From NCBI GenBank assembly GCA_021613375.1, contig CM038720.1:15097962-15161961 (forward strand): a DNA stretch of 64,000 nt. The letters run 5' to 3'. The number at the start of each line of letters is the position of its first letter. Position 1 is the stretch's first letter. The position numbers were made by a program, and so were the translations under genes. This DNA comes from Megaleporinus macrocephalus. Its lineage: Eukaryota > Chordata > Actinopteri > Characiformes > Anostomidae. Of this stretch, positions 12,520 through 25,400 are shown one piece after another. Under the pieces are notes generated by a model. It saw only the letters and a list, made by a program, of their open reading frames with translations, did not search any database and was not told the DNA's origin.

Positions 12520-12560
12520 TTTTACTGTACTGCAGTGTACAGTACTGCACTGTACATTGT
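12520..12560. repeat. Near-palindromic GTAC/CTGCAG cluster
   Basis: Alternating TACTG, CTGCAGTG and TACAGT words make this stretch nearly self-complementary, and a related ACAGCACTGCAGTGG follows at about 12566. It could fold as a short imperfect hairpin. No coding content is seen. Confidence 0.45.
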
Positions 12561-12699
12561 AATTTACAGCACTGCAGTGGCACTTTGTACGTTCTTCTCC
12601 TAATGTGTTTTTTTTGGTGCTAAATAAAATGGTAAAACTACACTGTCTCACGTGTATGCACAAGAATATAGGAATCATAGTGGTGATGGTAGATACAAG

Positions 12700-12830
12700 A
12701 GATACATTCTTAGAAAAAGGTACTAAACTGTTACTGGCGTGGTACCCCTGTTGCCGCTGGTGTAGTACCTTCAAGGATATGTCTTCAGTACCTTTAGTTA
12801 AGGAACATAGTTGTACCTTAATCTGCTGAA
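12700..12830. repeat. Dispersed GGTACC-type fish repeat fragment
   Basis: The run AAAAAGGTACTAAACTG, GGCGTGGTACCCCTGTTGCC, GTAGTACCTTC and AGTACCTTTAG resembles a dispersed repeat common in teleost genomes that is built from variants of GGTACC(TTT). Boundaries are diffuse and no duplication was found. The family name is not known to me. Confidence 0.45.
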
Positions 12831-14501
12831 ATGATATATTTTTAATTTGTAAAGACTTTGTACTCAACACCAGGTTTTTTTTTTGTTCAGTCTTTAAACA
12901 TTAGAGAAAAAATGTGAAGAGATTTGTGGAAAGAACCGGCAACATGTCTGTAATCTTGATGTTCCTTGGTTTAGATAAATTCCAATAGTGTTACATCCCT
13001 GTAATGGTGAGACTCAATCTGACATGTGTTTGTGGGCTTCTTATGGAAGCCTCTGTTCATCCAGTGCCAGTCTGTGTGTTTTTAAAAGGGCAAAATAAAT
13101 ACCAGTGTCCTCAGTCTCCGTTGATAACAGCCACGGGTAATATGACACTGGTTTTGTAGGCTTTGTTTTATCATGAGTTGCCTTTAAAGATTGATCTCCT
13201 TGGCTGTTTATTTTGGTTTTAGGGTGCTTAAGAGATTTAGAGGAGTCCCTATGTCTCCGCTTGGCAAATTGCCTTGATCCCTCAATAATATTATCTTCGG
13301 CTCTGATTTCAAAAGGCGTAAATGCCACCCTAAGTTATGATAGACGGACAGGGGGTGTATATTACCTTCCTTGAGCTGCGCCCTACCCAAAGCACATATG
13401 GATTTTTTTTGGCTGTGTTAAAGTACGCTGGTGTTATTCTGAAGTTGTGTAATCTACTTAGTTATTTACTAGATCTGTTTTAAAGTGTTTATAAGAACTG
13501 AGCCATAAAAGATCATTCCCACTTCTGCACATATACAGATTTTTTTCCTTTCATCTTTTGTGCATGGACACACAAAAAGGGACACAAGCACACTCAGACA
13601 CAGATGCTCAAAGTGGGCGTTAGATATTTCCGGTCAAGTCCAACCGGGGCCAAGAAACCACTAGCCCTGTGAATAATATTACTCAAGTGTCACAGCTCAT
13701 TACATTACCAGATGCAATTAATACAAATGGGCCTGAATTGGTGATCATCTTCAGTGGAAGCACAGATGTTGAGGTTCACCTTTTGTGCAAGACCTTAATT
13801 TAATTTTGCTATTAAGAGATAGAGAAAGAAAGCAAGGAAGGATAATTCCTAATTTACTAGTGTATAAATCCAGACCTGTCTGGTCCCACAGTGTCGGCAG
13901 TGCAACAGACATAGTGTCCAAGCGTTCTTACAAGTTCAGAGCCTTGTGAATCATAACGACCAATCAGGGTTGCCACTGGGAGGGTCATTTTTGGAATGAC
14001 TGCCATATTTTCACACCTAATTTCGCTATGCTATGTTGGTAAGCAAACCTACAACATCTTAATAAGCAGTTTCTGTTTTGTTGCTTCTATGAATGTTATA
14101 TGTATGCCAATGAAAGCTACAGGCATAAATGTGTGAAGTCACATTTTAAAGGGACAAGTATGTCTTTGTTTTACATACTTTTTAAGGATGTTTTGACCAT
14201 TTCTGAATAGCAAAATCTTTACCTTTAGTTTAGAGAGCACATGTACACAACAACCACAAAAATAAAACAAATAAATTGAATTCCAGTCAATAGCAGGTTG
14301 CTTTCATTATGAGCAGTTGTATTTGTGTGCCTGTGGGGAAAAGCTACATCAGACTCTAGAGGGATGCAGTTGTGAGCATGTAATCTAATAATTTATATCA
14401 TATTTATGAGTGTTGATGTGCAGCAGCACTCAAATAAACCAGGCGGTGTGCATATATGATATATAGAGTTCTAAAAAATACCAATTAATCTCCTAGTTGT
14501 A
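12831..14501. other. Gene-free stretch
   Basis: No convincing exon, RNA gene or repeat boundary was seen. Open frames on the minus strand (for example 13328-13041, 95 codons) lack splice context and family motifs. Confidence 0.5.
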
Positions 14502-14937
14502 CACTATATGGTCAAATGTATGTGGACACCTGATGGTCACACATGTGTAAGCTTGGACCATGGACATTAATATGAGTGTTGAAAAAGAGGATAGATTAAT
14601 TTTTCTGCACTACATGCCTAAGCATTTGGTAGCCCATCTCTGAGTTTGCGTGATCTACAACTTTGTTTCTTAGCTGTTGTTGCACCTGGATGCCTCCATG
14701 TCAGTTGACTGGGCCAGATCCAGCAGGGCACAAATTTCAGAAACTGTCTTTTAGCAAAGGGGGCATCCTATGACAGGGCCACATTTAAAGTCAGTATTAG
14801 TCAGACCGCCTCAGCATGACCCTTTCCATTGACACTGTTTACCCATGACTGTGTGCTTGATTTTAATCACCTGTTAGCAATGAGTGTGGCCAAAACACTT
14901 GAACTTAACAACTGGATTCTATATATAATGCATCTTT
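14502..14937 (-). mobile_element. Internally deleted Tc1-like transposon
   Basis: The left end reads CACTATATGGTCAAATGTAT just after a TA, matching the terminal repeat of an abundant fish Tc1-like family (CACTATATGG-CAAAAGTATGTGGACACC). The next bases (GATGGTCACAC, CCATGGACATTAATATG) follow that family's subterminal sequence. The middle of the transposase is missing. From about 14670 the minus strand carries only the N-terminal transposase region and leader, where the plus strand shows family-like words CCAGCAGGGCACAAATTTCAGAAACTG, here split as CAGCAGGGCACAAATTTC and GCATCCTATGACAGGGCCAC. The right terminal repeat is decayed near 14930. It is a non-functional deletion derivative with no usable reading frame. 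Confidence 0.8.
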
Positions 14938-17495
14938 CTAAAGAACCTACTTGTATCAGTTGTTGAATTATTAAATCATTGAAATTAATAAAGGAAAGCA
15001 ATTCAGTCCACTTTTACCTAAATGTGAAATCAGATAAAAGCCCTTGCCTTCAGTAGAATGACTATATTATTATTAAGGCGCAACATCGAGCCGTCAGCAG
15101 GCCCACATCCCAGAACAAGACAGCCACCTCCTCAAGAGAAGCCAGGAGCTCAGGTCCAACCTAGGTCTGCTTTCGCAATCAGGCTCGCACAGGAAATCAA
15201 CACAGCTGCCTTTTTTTAGCTTCTCCGTTGATTTAGCAGCCACACGTTGCATCTGCATTTCTTTTTTTGGCCTCGATGAAAGCATGTGAAACGTCTTCAT
15301 CTTTCAAGAGGGTGATGTTTAAAAAGAGTAAATGGGATACTGAGGTAGATGAAACGTGTGGTGTACTAAAAGGGGAGAGTGATGACGTATGGGAATGTTA
15401 GAGTGATTACAGTGGCTTGGCTCTTCTGCGTGGTCAATATATTTTTTATTCCTATAAATATACATGTAAAAATAACAGCACTCAGACTTCTGTTAACAGA
15501 CTTGCTGAACAGTGGAAATCATTAGATAGTGAGCCAATAATGTTAGGTTGTACTTGGCACTTGTAGAAGATCCCTTTCCAGGTGCAGTGAAAATAAAAAT
15601 CATAAAAAAATAAATCTACAAGTCATTACAAGATCTGCATAAGTAAGTGGACTTGAGGATATCCTGGAAGTCTTAGGACCTGTCTGCCTGTCTGTTTTTA
15701 GTGAGAGCAATGCTGCCTTACAGAGTGATGAGACCCCATGGGCTATAATCATGGTAGCTAATTAATGTTGCTCTGCCTATCTCTAAGCCACAGAGGCTCT
15801 ATCTACAGGGAGCAGTTCCAGCCTCTCTCTGCTCCCTCAACACAGCAAAGCCAGCCACCTCTGCTCTGCACAAAAAAAGATACAACAGACCTTTTTGAGA
15901 CAAAACCATTGCTTCTTCTTTTTCTCTCTCTGTCTCCGTAATGGCTTACTGTTGAACTCGCTGTTTCTGATGAAGATAGATTGAGTTTTTGGGTACCCAA
16001 CTCATGTCACAGGCAAATTTTCCCTGGGGAAAGGATGGGCCAGATGGGTCGTGCTGGGCTGAAAAGTCCATATAAGGCACAGCTGAGGGTCAGGAGGGTC
16101 CTTTGGGGCAGAATTTCTTTGCCTGGATCTGCAGGGTCTGGTCAACCAAAAGAAGATCTACTCTTAGTTGAATAAGCCTCAGGGGATGGACTCTGCCTCT
16201 TATAGCACTATCCAACTGCCTCCCATTATTAGATGTATGCTGACCTTACACAAAGATCACTCGTACCAGCCCCAGGGCCTATGAATGACCTCCAGGCAAT
16301 TGGATTTAGCAAAGCATTAGCCTTTGTTCAATGATGCCTTTACCCACTGAATATCCTGCTAACTCAATAAGAGCTGCCCAGGTCTGCATTCCGATTTGTC
16401 ACTTATTTTAGCTGGCAGGCAGAAACCATCCGACCAGTTCTGCAAACAGGGTGGTGAACTTTCACTGACCATGTAAAAAAACACTGATTTCTTGAACCTT
16501 GTTACAATTGTGTGATACTGATACTGTGCAACAAGATTTAAAGTGGGAGCAGATTAGTTAATGTTTACATAGGCGACTATGAGCAGTATTATATTTAGTC
16601 CATTCTTTATTTATTATATTGATATAAACCTCATTTGCCTTACATTCTTCTTTTTGTAAAATGTACATAATTAGGCTTATGGATGAAAGTACACTATAGA
16701 GTACAACCCCTCATTTAAAATTCAACAGTTTAATCAATAATTAATAAAATCACAAACACACTGTGTGTCTGATGAATATTGGGTCTTTTCTCCTTTAACT
16801 CCTTTCATGCTGAAACCAGTGGAAAAGGTGTGACTTTGTTAAGTCACCTAATATAGAAACTGTGATCTCACCGTTTACAAAAATCAGTCAGACAAAGGAG
16901 AGGGTTAATATCAAACATGGCACCTTCTACTGTTAAAATAAAGTCCTGGTACAAGAAAAAAAACGTATACAGTGTCACCGCCGTTTACTCTTGTACTTCC
17001 TTCATGGGAACGAAACTCCTCCAGTCACAAAATCTAATTTAATTTAACGGCAGGCATTTTTCTCTCCCCCTCCCAATTTTCAACAGTCATGATAGAGACG
17101 CTTGATTAAACCCTTTTTATTTTCTCCTTCCATCGCTTCTCCTAAAAACCAGTGTTCCCAATTACTATGATGAACATGGGTCTGTTTATCTACAAAGGGG
17201 CGCTACTTATATAAAAACGCTTTATGCAAGAAGACGCTGAGCCCTCTAAAGCTGTGTTTAATAATTCATCTGCACTGGATATTGATGAAACGGAGTCCAA
17301 CATGCTGTTTAAATCAACATGGCTGTTAAAAAGCAGTTGGGTTTCATCTGTACCCAGATCAATAATAGCATAGCACAGTGGAGCCACAACACACTAAGCA
17401 GACACAGGGAGAAAGAGAGCGAATGAGGGAGGGAACAGGCTTGTGTGGTCCCTTGGTGTTGGCAGAGATAACGACTGTTTTAGCTTTGTGGTGAG
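14938..17495. other. Gene-free stretch
   Basis: No gene was recognised. A block at 15094-15300 is open on the minus strand for 68 codons and is moderately GC-rich, but has no motif. It may be a conserved non-coding segment. Several homopolymer-rich stretches are present. Confidence 0.45.

Positions 17496-17567
<72 letters not shown>
17496..17567. repeat. (TA)n-(TG)n compound microsatellite
   Basis: About 9 TA units are followed directly by about 26 uninterrupted TG units, then a short GA-rich tail. The uninterrupted length suggests a polymorphic locus. Open frames across it are artefacts. Confidence 0.97.
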
Positions 17568-17569
<2 letters not shown>

Positions 17570-18476
17570 AGGGAGATAGAGGTCGTGCGCATAGAAAAAA
17601 AATCTGCGGACACGTGCCTATGGGTATTCCTGAATCACACTGGCTTAAAAATCTCAACTTCTCAACATGCTTTATGTTTAAAATTCAGCTTAATGATGTG
17701 AAGCTAGACTATTCATGACACCAACACAAGATTAATACAGTGGGGAAAACAGATAACTTCTCACAGCAGGAGCATAGCAAGTGTGGCTCTCAGGAGATGA
17801 ACGTGGCACTGGCTAAATCTACAGCAGGCTGGTGTGACACCCCAAATGTGTCTATGGCAAGTGCTCACAGCATGCTGCCACAGACAAATGCACACTTCTC
17901 ATTTAGAATCATAAGAGGATGTACAGTGAGTCTGAACATTTATCAACCTGAGGCTTAAATAGTGCTGCCACTACACCCACAGTGGAAGAGCTGACCAGCC
18001 CTCTATAAACGTGATGGACAACACTCTGCTGTGAGGAGGCTGGGACAGAGAAGACTATCATGCCTAACTCTATTAACCGTTGACACCTAGTGGTTAATAT
18101 AAAAGGTAGAGGTTTCACAGACATATAAATCTTTAAAGAGTCAAAATTAAAGGTACGGAAACCCTGAGTGGTTAAAAAGGTGGACTACAACAACACCGAA
18201 ACGATTTTTTTTACTTTTTGCATCTGCCTCCTATTTATGCCCAAAAGCACAAAGCACACTCATAGAATCGACAGTGCGTCATGTTGGGGTAATTCAGTGT
18301 TTCCCAGCACTATCAAGCAATACCATGACCACTCTTTTAAAGTAATGAGGTAAAGCTGTTCATGTAGGGTATTTTCTTCTTTGTCCTTTAGATATAGATT
18401 ATAAAAGTAAGGAATTACGCTAATGCTAGAACCATCACATTCCAGGGAGACTTTTTGTCTAATCATGCTTTGTAAG

Positions 18477-19162
18477 TAGGGTTGTGTCAATAACAATAAT
18501 AATGATGACGATGTGTTTGTAAAAGTCTTATATTTTACTAGCTTGCACTTCTTAAATGACATTAATATACATCCATCCATCATCTTTCACTTTATCCCAC
18601 TAGTCGGGGTCATGAGTGGGAGGGAGCCAATCTCAGAGTCACCAGGCGAAGGCACTGTTTTAGTGAATGACTGGTTTATGTCTGTCTTGGATAGCAGGCT
18701 CCCAAATCTCTTCATACTCCTCATCCTCTGTGCAGTAGTTTGTTTAGAAATGACGGAACAGGTTAACTGTCGAGAGATCTTTAACCGCTGCTTTCTTACA
18801 AAGTCTGCAAACTGCCGCCTTCTGAGCAACGTCAGTCTTTTCAGATCCAATCCAGCTCCACGCGAGTGAAGATGATCCTCACCTAGGAGTTAAATCCAAG
18901 GCGGTAGACTGCAAGGCTGGCAGTGTCTGAGTTTCTTCCCTTGGTGCAGTGTGTTCACTCACTTTAGCTTTAGGTGTGTTGTTTAGTTGGCTATGCTAGC
19001 TTTAGCCTATGCTAGCACACAGTATGAACACTCTCATTGCACACTCACAGCAGCCTACACTGAAGCGCATGAAGTCAAGGCGTTACAATTGTTGTTTTTT
19101 CCCCAGTCAGTAGCATCGTTAACATGGCAATTATCATAGATGATATATATTGCACACCCCTA
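18477..19162. mobile_element. Non-autonomous hAT element with target duplication
   Basis: The left terminus TAGGGTTGTGTCAATAACAA and the right terminus ending ATATATTGCACACCCCTA are inverted repeats of hAT type. They are flanked by 8-bp direct repeats that differ at one base: TTTGTAAG (18469-18476) and TTTATAAG (19163-19170). An 8-bp duplication is the signature of hAT insertion. The 686-bp body carries no intact transposase. It shares its terminal repeat style with the element at 53503-53858. Confidence 0.85.
18565..18655. repeat. CATC-type retroelement tail inside the hAT element
   Basis: A short (ATCC)n run is followed by CTTTATCCCACTAGTCGGGG, GGAGCCAATCTCAGAGTCAC and GGCGAAGGCACTG. This order matches a very common fish repeat (CATCC-rich tail, CGCTTATCC-GGGGTCG, GGAGCCTATCCCAGC-GTCA, GGGCGAAGGC). 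It is probably a retroelement fragment captured by or inserted into the surrounding hAT element. Confidence 0.5.
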
Positions 19163-20924
19163 TTTATAAGTATTCCCCAAATTTGGCATTTGGCCAGGAT
19201 GAGTATCGAAATCCTGTGTCTTTTTTGTTCAGTGTTACACACTTTGGATTTCATACATATGAAAAAGGCAAACAACTTAAAAGCCTAAATCTAGTTAGCT
19301 TCATTAACTGCACAGGAGCTTAATGCCGTTTACTAGTATTACATGACAGTGGTTCATCCAAAACATTACATTACCTGGCTCTCTGAATAATAAACATTTC
19401 TTATGTAAAGTTAAGCTCTCAAATTCTGTGTTAATTCTGTGTCCAATGTTATTCTCTTTGCATTTTGTAATTCCAATGTTTCAAGACTTTCTAGCAGGGC
19501 AGCATGACATTCTGGGAGGGTCTTATAAAATGACAGACAGGTGGTCTAAATACACCCTCCGCTCCTTCCTACAGTTTTTCAAAAGGGGTTTCTCAGGCAC
19601 ATAGTACACTGTGCTACCAACAGCATGGCTAAAACATTTTTTACATGTTTTACAATAACTTTGTACTAGTAATATAAGAAATAATGGTAAGAGGTAAAAA
19701 CTAGTTTCTTATATCTTATGAACAAATTGGCCTAGCATTCACGTACACCAAGCTAATGTGTTAAGTTACACCAAAACAGGTTGCAGTTCAAATTAATGTG
19801 GTTCATGGGTGTTTTATACACAGTTTAACCTAGCCTTTGCATTTTAGGGCATTAACAACCGGTAGGAAGATGTGTTCCAGCAGGGTAGCTTCCTCCTGCA
19901 GTGGTATGTTCAAAAAGTCACAGCAACCTCAGTTTTAAGCGGAAAAAATGAACTGAAATGCAAGAAAGTTCATGCACTACAATCATACAAACAAGCGTAA
20001 CAAATAGTCTCGCCATAGTGAGCTGAAACATTTCATGCCTGTTAAGTCTAAGAGCAGCTCTCTTAAAGCCACAAAAGGGGGATTTTTACTTATTATCAAG
20101 GTTGAGGACTTTAATTCGGGCCCCAGGCCTTATTTAAGTCCATTACTGTTCCTGTTAGCCTGCGTGCATAAATCTCTACAGAGAAAAGACACGCTTGATG
20201 CATATTGAGTCTTACATAAAAGAACATGTGAGTCGAGGTAGAAGCAAGTCTCACTGACAAAATAGCTCTGAAGTTCAAAGACAGAGGGAGGGTGGCAGTA
20301 CTAAAGTCTGAGCTTATTTATGGCTGGCAAGACAGAGGAGAATAGATAAGGGGAGGGGAGGAAAAGAAAACTAAAAAGTTTTTCAGGAGTCCATAACCTA
20401 AAAAAAGGACGGAGGGGTGTACAAAAGAATAACAGGGAGATTAGAAGATGGTGCAGATCTTTTAGATGGAAAGTCTGGAGAAGGAAAGCTCTGCACTGAG
20501 GTGTGATGAAATGACAAGTCGGAGATAAAACTTTTAGGGGAAAAAAAGTTCTGGAAATGAAAAAAATAATACTGACTGAGGGCAAATGAGTACACAACTT
20601 GTTAGGATCATGAAATAGCTTTGGAATTGTTGCAAATCTACACCTGCGTTTTGCTGTAATTGTGAGTTTGTGCAAACCTGGATTATTTTCTGAACTTTTA
20701 AACAGTAGGGTGCACTGCATGTGTGTGAAGCAAGCTCAATAGAGCATGAAGCTGTAATACAGCAACCATATAAAGTGCTATTAATCAGGAAGAATAATGG
20801 AAACTTCTTATGCAAAAGCCAATCTCTGAGTTTAAGTAGTTAATTTACTGCTTTAACTAAAACAGTTATACAAAAGGAGCAGAATGATTGGGAGCCCCTG
20901 GACTACATGAGGACATTTATTAAA
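19163..20924. other. Gene-free stretch
   Basis: No gene was recognised. The longest open frame (20720-20301 minus, 139 codons) is rich in Phe, Leu and Ser because the plus strand is purine-rich. It has no domain or splice context. Confidence 0.5.
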
Positions 20925-21190
20925 CAAATAGCCTTGCCGCTAAAGGCATAGCTGGGGAAAAGATCACATCTAGCACCATAATCTAATTGCTTTCCCTCTC
21001 TCCACCAAAACAGGCGTATTACAACTGCATGAGCATTGATCAGGTGGAAGGAGTTATCTTGCGCTGGTCCGGTGGGAGCTGAGCGGAGGCATCGCGCTAT
21101 GCATATTTCATGACTAAGTGATGGCTCTGTGAGTGAGAGCATCTTGAAAGGCGCTTATTAGGGAGAGGCGCACACTGATTCTTCAGTGCC
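20925..21190. promoter_or_regulatory. Enhancer-like conserved-looking block
   Basis: The block combines homeodomain and POU-type words (TAATCTAATTG, ATGCATATTTCATGA at 21099-21113, GGCGCTTATTAGGG) with moderate CpG content and no repeat signature. This texture is common in developmental non-coding elements conserved among vertebrates. The call rests on composition and motifs only. Confidence 0.3.
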
Positions 21191-24100
21191 AGTGTGAAAG
21201 GAACACATACTCATTATGGCCCAGAGGCTGACTCAGGCTCCCTCTCCTCTATCATCTACCTAAATTAATCCATCCGTTGATTTTTCTTTCAAGTGTTGGC
21301 GGTTTAAGAGAAACTCCTCCTTTTCGGCCCAAGCAGAGGGCTGGTTATGGAAAAGCAATTCACCAGTGTTCTTATCACTAAAGGAAAATAGTACAGCTGA
21401 TGAAAAAAAAAGTGAGAGGCATCGCATTGGCTGAAGAAGTGCTGAAAGGACGAGCTGTGGCTGTTCTGTGTGGCTGATGAGGTACTTGGTCAAAACAAAA
21501 TTACCCGTTATGTCTTCAATGGCCAGAAAGAGCCATTAGCAGAGACTCCTGGAGACAGCCATTAACAAGAGGCTGTGGGCTCACTGAGAGCTAAATGGCT
21601 GCAGATCCTTCATGTGCCCTGCATGGGTCCTTCTCTCTTTCTTTTGCTCCCTTGAGCCTCTAACCTCTGTTGTCAGAGCTTCTGAATCGTCAACACATGT
21701 GTGAGTGTTTGGCAATGTGTTGCATAGCAACTTCCTTTTATATCACTCACTTCTACATCCATATCAACCTACAGGTGGGCTGTCATGCTACCCAAACAAA
21801 AGCTGACCCTCAACCGATCAAGCTAATAATCTGTTTGTGAAAAAAGGGCAATGTTGATCAAATACTAACTCGCCTTTTGTCCTACTCAGCTGGAGAATCC
21901 CTGGGTCATCATCTCCTCTGCCCATCCTGTCCTTTCTCATCACCTGCAGCCACTGGCATCCAGAGCAGACAATGACAACAGGGCTCCAGCAGAGGTCGAA
22001 GCTCCTAGTAAAATTCCCGCCTGGCAGAACTGTTCTCTGCGCGCCCTTCACCAGGTTCTCCTATTCCTGGAGGAAATCACCTGATTAGGGAACACGGAGG
22101 GCTCTTATCAGAGCTGTCGGAGCATGAAACAATGCTCTGGTTAGACAGGAGTGAACGCGACAGCTCTCAGCCCCAAAAACACGAGCAGGACTCTGTGGCA
22201 TCCACAGGGAGGGAGAAATGCTGTATGCCAAAGGTGCACAACAAAGACAACATCAGAAACACGATCAATAAACTTGCATAACAGTCAAAGAGTCATGGTT
22301 TGGAAATCAGAAATTGGAGATAAAATTCTTAATCGTAAATACCAGCTGTGTCTAGTGTAAAACTACCATGCCATCATGTTTCACATCATTGTGCATCACA
22401 GTGCCCACCCAGGTTGTTTGATGATTAGTGAGAGATCAGTGGCGTGAACTACAACTCAAATTAATCAGAGCTGAGTCTCAGCATCTGTGATGATGTATCA
22501 ATTCATCAGATACATAACAGTATCAAATTTGACAGTACTAAATCACCAGTGCTAGAATTTGCTGTCATCTGATAGGCAGTCTCTTCCTTGAGCATGCTCC
22601 ACGGTTAGGTTTTCTTCCTCAGAAATAAAGGCCACTGTAAACAGCAGAAAGGTTGTGCACTGTCAACACATCCCCCCAGCGTTCCCCATCTTGCTCTTTC
22701 AGCTCCTGCCAATTCCGCATGCTCTCCTCCACACAGTGCATTTCACGCCCCGCTCTCCACCCGCTCTCCAACCATCAATCACACCAGGCCCCACCCCACT
22801 CCACTCTGCTCTGCATTTTCCTGTGCCAGGCCTGACAGCTGCCTGGAAAGGCCTGCTAGCCAATCATGGCTGCCATGCATCTGATCTGTCATCGCCACTT
22901 GCCTGGATAACGTGTTCATCCTGATCTACCCTCAGCAGCGCCTATGGTTGAAGTAGTTCCTAGCAAAGCGGCGTACTGGTCTCTCCATACTATGAAAGGA
23001 GCGTAGTATGTTTCTGTCAGAGTTCACTGGGCTTGGCTAAGGGGGAGGGAATGTACTCCGAGTGAGATTGGAGTGCAGGGATTTGTGGTGTTGAAAGGAA
23101 GGCCAGTGTGCTGGAGCTCCGTACATGTTCAAATGCAGGATAAGAAGGCTTGATGTGATGTAACACTGGTGTAAAGCAAGGGGTGCAGCAGAGGGAGAGC
23201 TAGGATAAAAGGAGGCTCTACCAAGCTTGAAGAGCATGTGTCCCTCCCCTGGTCTGTACCCTCGAATGGCGCACAGACACACATGAATACACCCACTCTC
23301 GCTTCTCTTCAGGCACTGAGCTGAAACCCCGGAGGAAGCGCAGCTGCGACTTTGATGATCAGCATCAATCAGACCTGCTCATCTGAGCTTTTATCAAACA
23401 TACCCAAACATGCACAAAGCATGTCACTCAACCCTCAAAGACACGCAGATAATCACATAGCAAACGCCCTCGTACCCCCGCACCTAAGGCATGAACATGC
23501 ACGCGCAGCAGCACATGTCCTGTAGAACATTCTGCAGTCTAATAAACGAGAGCAGCTTTGATTAATTTATGGGGCTTTGTTCAAACGGCGCGATCGACCA
23601 GGCGCTGCTCATCCTGCTGACAAATAACATTTTGTGCACGTTTTAAACCTAAGCAATCGCAGCCCCTTTTTATGACGTGTGTGATATTTTGAGGTTTTTG
23701 CTGCAGAAGATTTGTTGTCGGAATAGGTTGAACAGGCTAATTTTAACACACTGCATCGTAGAAAAAAGCTCACGAACAAGATTGAGCATGACTGAGTGCC
23801 ACATATTGTCCAAATAAGATCCCCTGTGCTATTACCTGTGGACTCTTCAGCTGTAGACTCTTCGTTCTCCGATCCCATTCTTAAAAACACAAAAATAGCA
23901 AGGCAGAATGCAGCTGTAAAACTATTAGGAAACTGGCTTTCAGCCTTACACCTCGCGCACAGTGTAGGAGTCTTGAGAGGGACAGAGAAGCTATTGGAAA
24001 AGCCTGTATGACAGCGTGGTCTTCTACTTTTAATACAAAAAGAAAGAGTGACAGCCTGTCATTTCTGAAAAGCAGCATTAGGCTTCTGATAAAGGTATTG

Positions 24101-24737
24101 TACGCCTCCAGATCGCAGTCTCCCTCGCTGGCACGCTGGGGCAAGGCACATTACATCTCGTGCAGTACCAGGATTTAGGCCGAATTAAAGAGAGTTACGC
24201 TGATCTTTCTTTTTCTCCTACACCCTGTACAATTCTCCAGAGGCCCGGCTGACGGATTAGGGCCATCTGTGAAGACAAGTGCTCCCAGGTTCTTCTGGGA
24301 GAGTGAACAGAACTTTTTCAGCTCTGCTTTCTTCTAGTCCCCTGGTTCCACCACCTCTGTTCTACCCACAACCTGCTCAAACTCCTCATTTTCATCCCCT
24401 TGAACTATAAGGACATGTCCCTAAATGCAGGTGAACATGCAGTGTCTGTTTTGAAGTGCTAGTTTCCAAAGATATCTAGAGAGCTGTAGAGCTGTAATAT
24501 TTTCTCAAAAGTAGGCTCCCTCAAAAAAAAGCCCTGAAATAAGCATTTGACTCAGGTCAGGTAAGCAGTTATGCTGCGAATAACAACCGTCTCACTTTCC
24601 TCTGTTCCACAAGCATAGCAAGTGGAGAAAGTAATCTGTTGCCTGAGCCTGCCCAGCCCTTGCCTGGTCTCCTACGGGCCTACCAATTCCACACCCTGCC
24701 AGGGTGCATCAGCCAACCTCCCATGCCACACAGATGT
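21191..24737. other. Gene-free stretch
   Basis: No exon or RNA gene was recognised. The stretch is moderately GC-rich around 22.6-23.3 kb, with short plus- and minus-strand open frames that lack motifs. No mobile-element ends were identified. Confidence 0.45.
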
Positions 24738-24831
24738 GAGAGGGATAGAGAGGGAAAGAAAAAGAAAAAGAGACAGAGATAGGGCACAGGGATAAATGAA
24801 GGGAAAGTGAGAGAGAAGAAAAAGAATAAAG
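24738..24831. repeat. Purine-only low-complexity tract
   Basis: The plus strand is nearly pure A and G (GAGAGGGATAGAGAGGGAAA and similar). The minus-strand frames across it are Leu/Ser/Phe-rich artefacts. Such tracts can adopt triplex structures. Confidence 0.8.
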
Positions 24832-25069
24832 GCACCACAAGAAGAATGGAGAAACCCATTGAATTCAACACCACAATCAGGCACTCCTCCTGTTCAGATG
24901 CTGAGAGAAATGTACCAAGTTTGCATCAGCTTTGGCAAGCTTAAAAGCACCCTGTGTGGCAGACTGCACCCTCCCACTACCTCACATTCATACATAAACT
25001 ATCACACAGAGCTGTGCCTCCATCCCAGTTAAATGGCACACGTGAGAAAGCTATAAACAGCCCCCATGT

Positions 25070-25400
25070 AATCTTCTCCCCCACGGCCATTTTAATCGCC
25101 ACCCATTGACGAGGGTAAAGGACTCGCAGCAGATTCTGCTACTGGCCACTAATTGGAGAAGGTCACCCATCGATGGTGGTAAAGTCCTTTATGGATGGAA
25201 CTCATGGGCTCAACATCTGGGCTTCCAGTAGCACCACCCTTTGCCAGGGTCGATCCCCACCACTGCGCCTTAATTGGGCAGAGCCGGCTGCCCACTGAGG
25301 AGCTAAGCCCTTTTACAGCTAGGCTTACAGTGCTGCATTTGGCTTCGGACAGGGGCCATCAATGCCAGTATTGATCCTGTGTCTGCTTAGCCTCAGCAGC
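25070..25400. promoter_or_regulatory. Conserved-looking block with an internal imperfect repeat
   Basis: The motif CACCCATTGACGAGGGTAAA (near 25101) recurs about 66 bp later as CACCCATCGATGGTGGTAAA. The block is free of mobile-element signatures and GC-richer than its surroundings. It may be a conserved non-coding element with paired binding sites. Confidence 0.25.

Noticed and set aside
12522..12556. Possible microRNA hairpin
   Set aside because: Self-complementarity is almost uninterrupted and without a proper loop. It looks like a simple palindrome and matches no microRNA known to me.
12415..12870. Longest open frame in the window (151 codons, minus strand)
   Set aside because: Composition is low-complexity with a Cys/Ser/Thr/Val run produced by the palindromic GTAC/CTGCAG stretch. 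It overlaps a dispersed repeat, and has no domain or splice context.
25235..25260. tRNA-like B-box (GGGTCGATCCCC)
   Set aside because: No A-box at the right distance and no cloverleaf could be drawn, so neither a tRNA gene nor a SINE head is supported.
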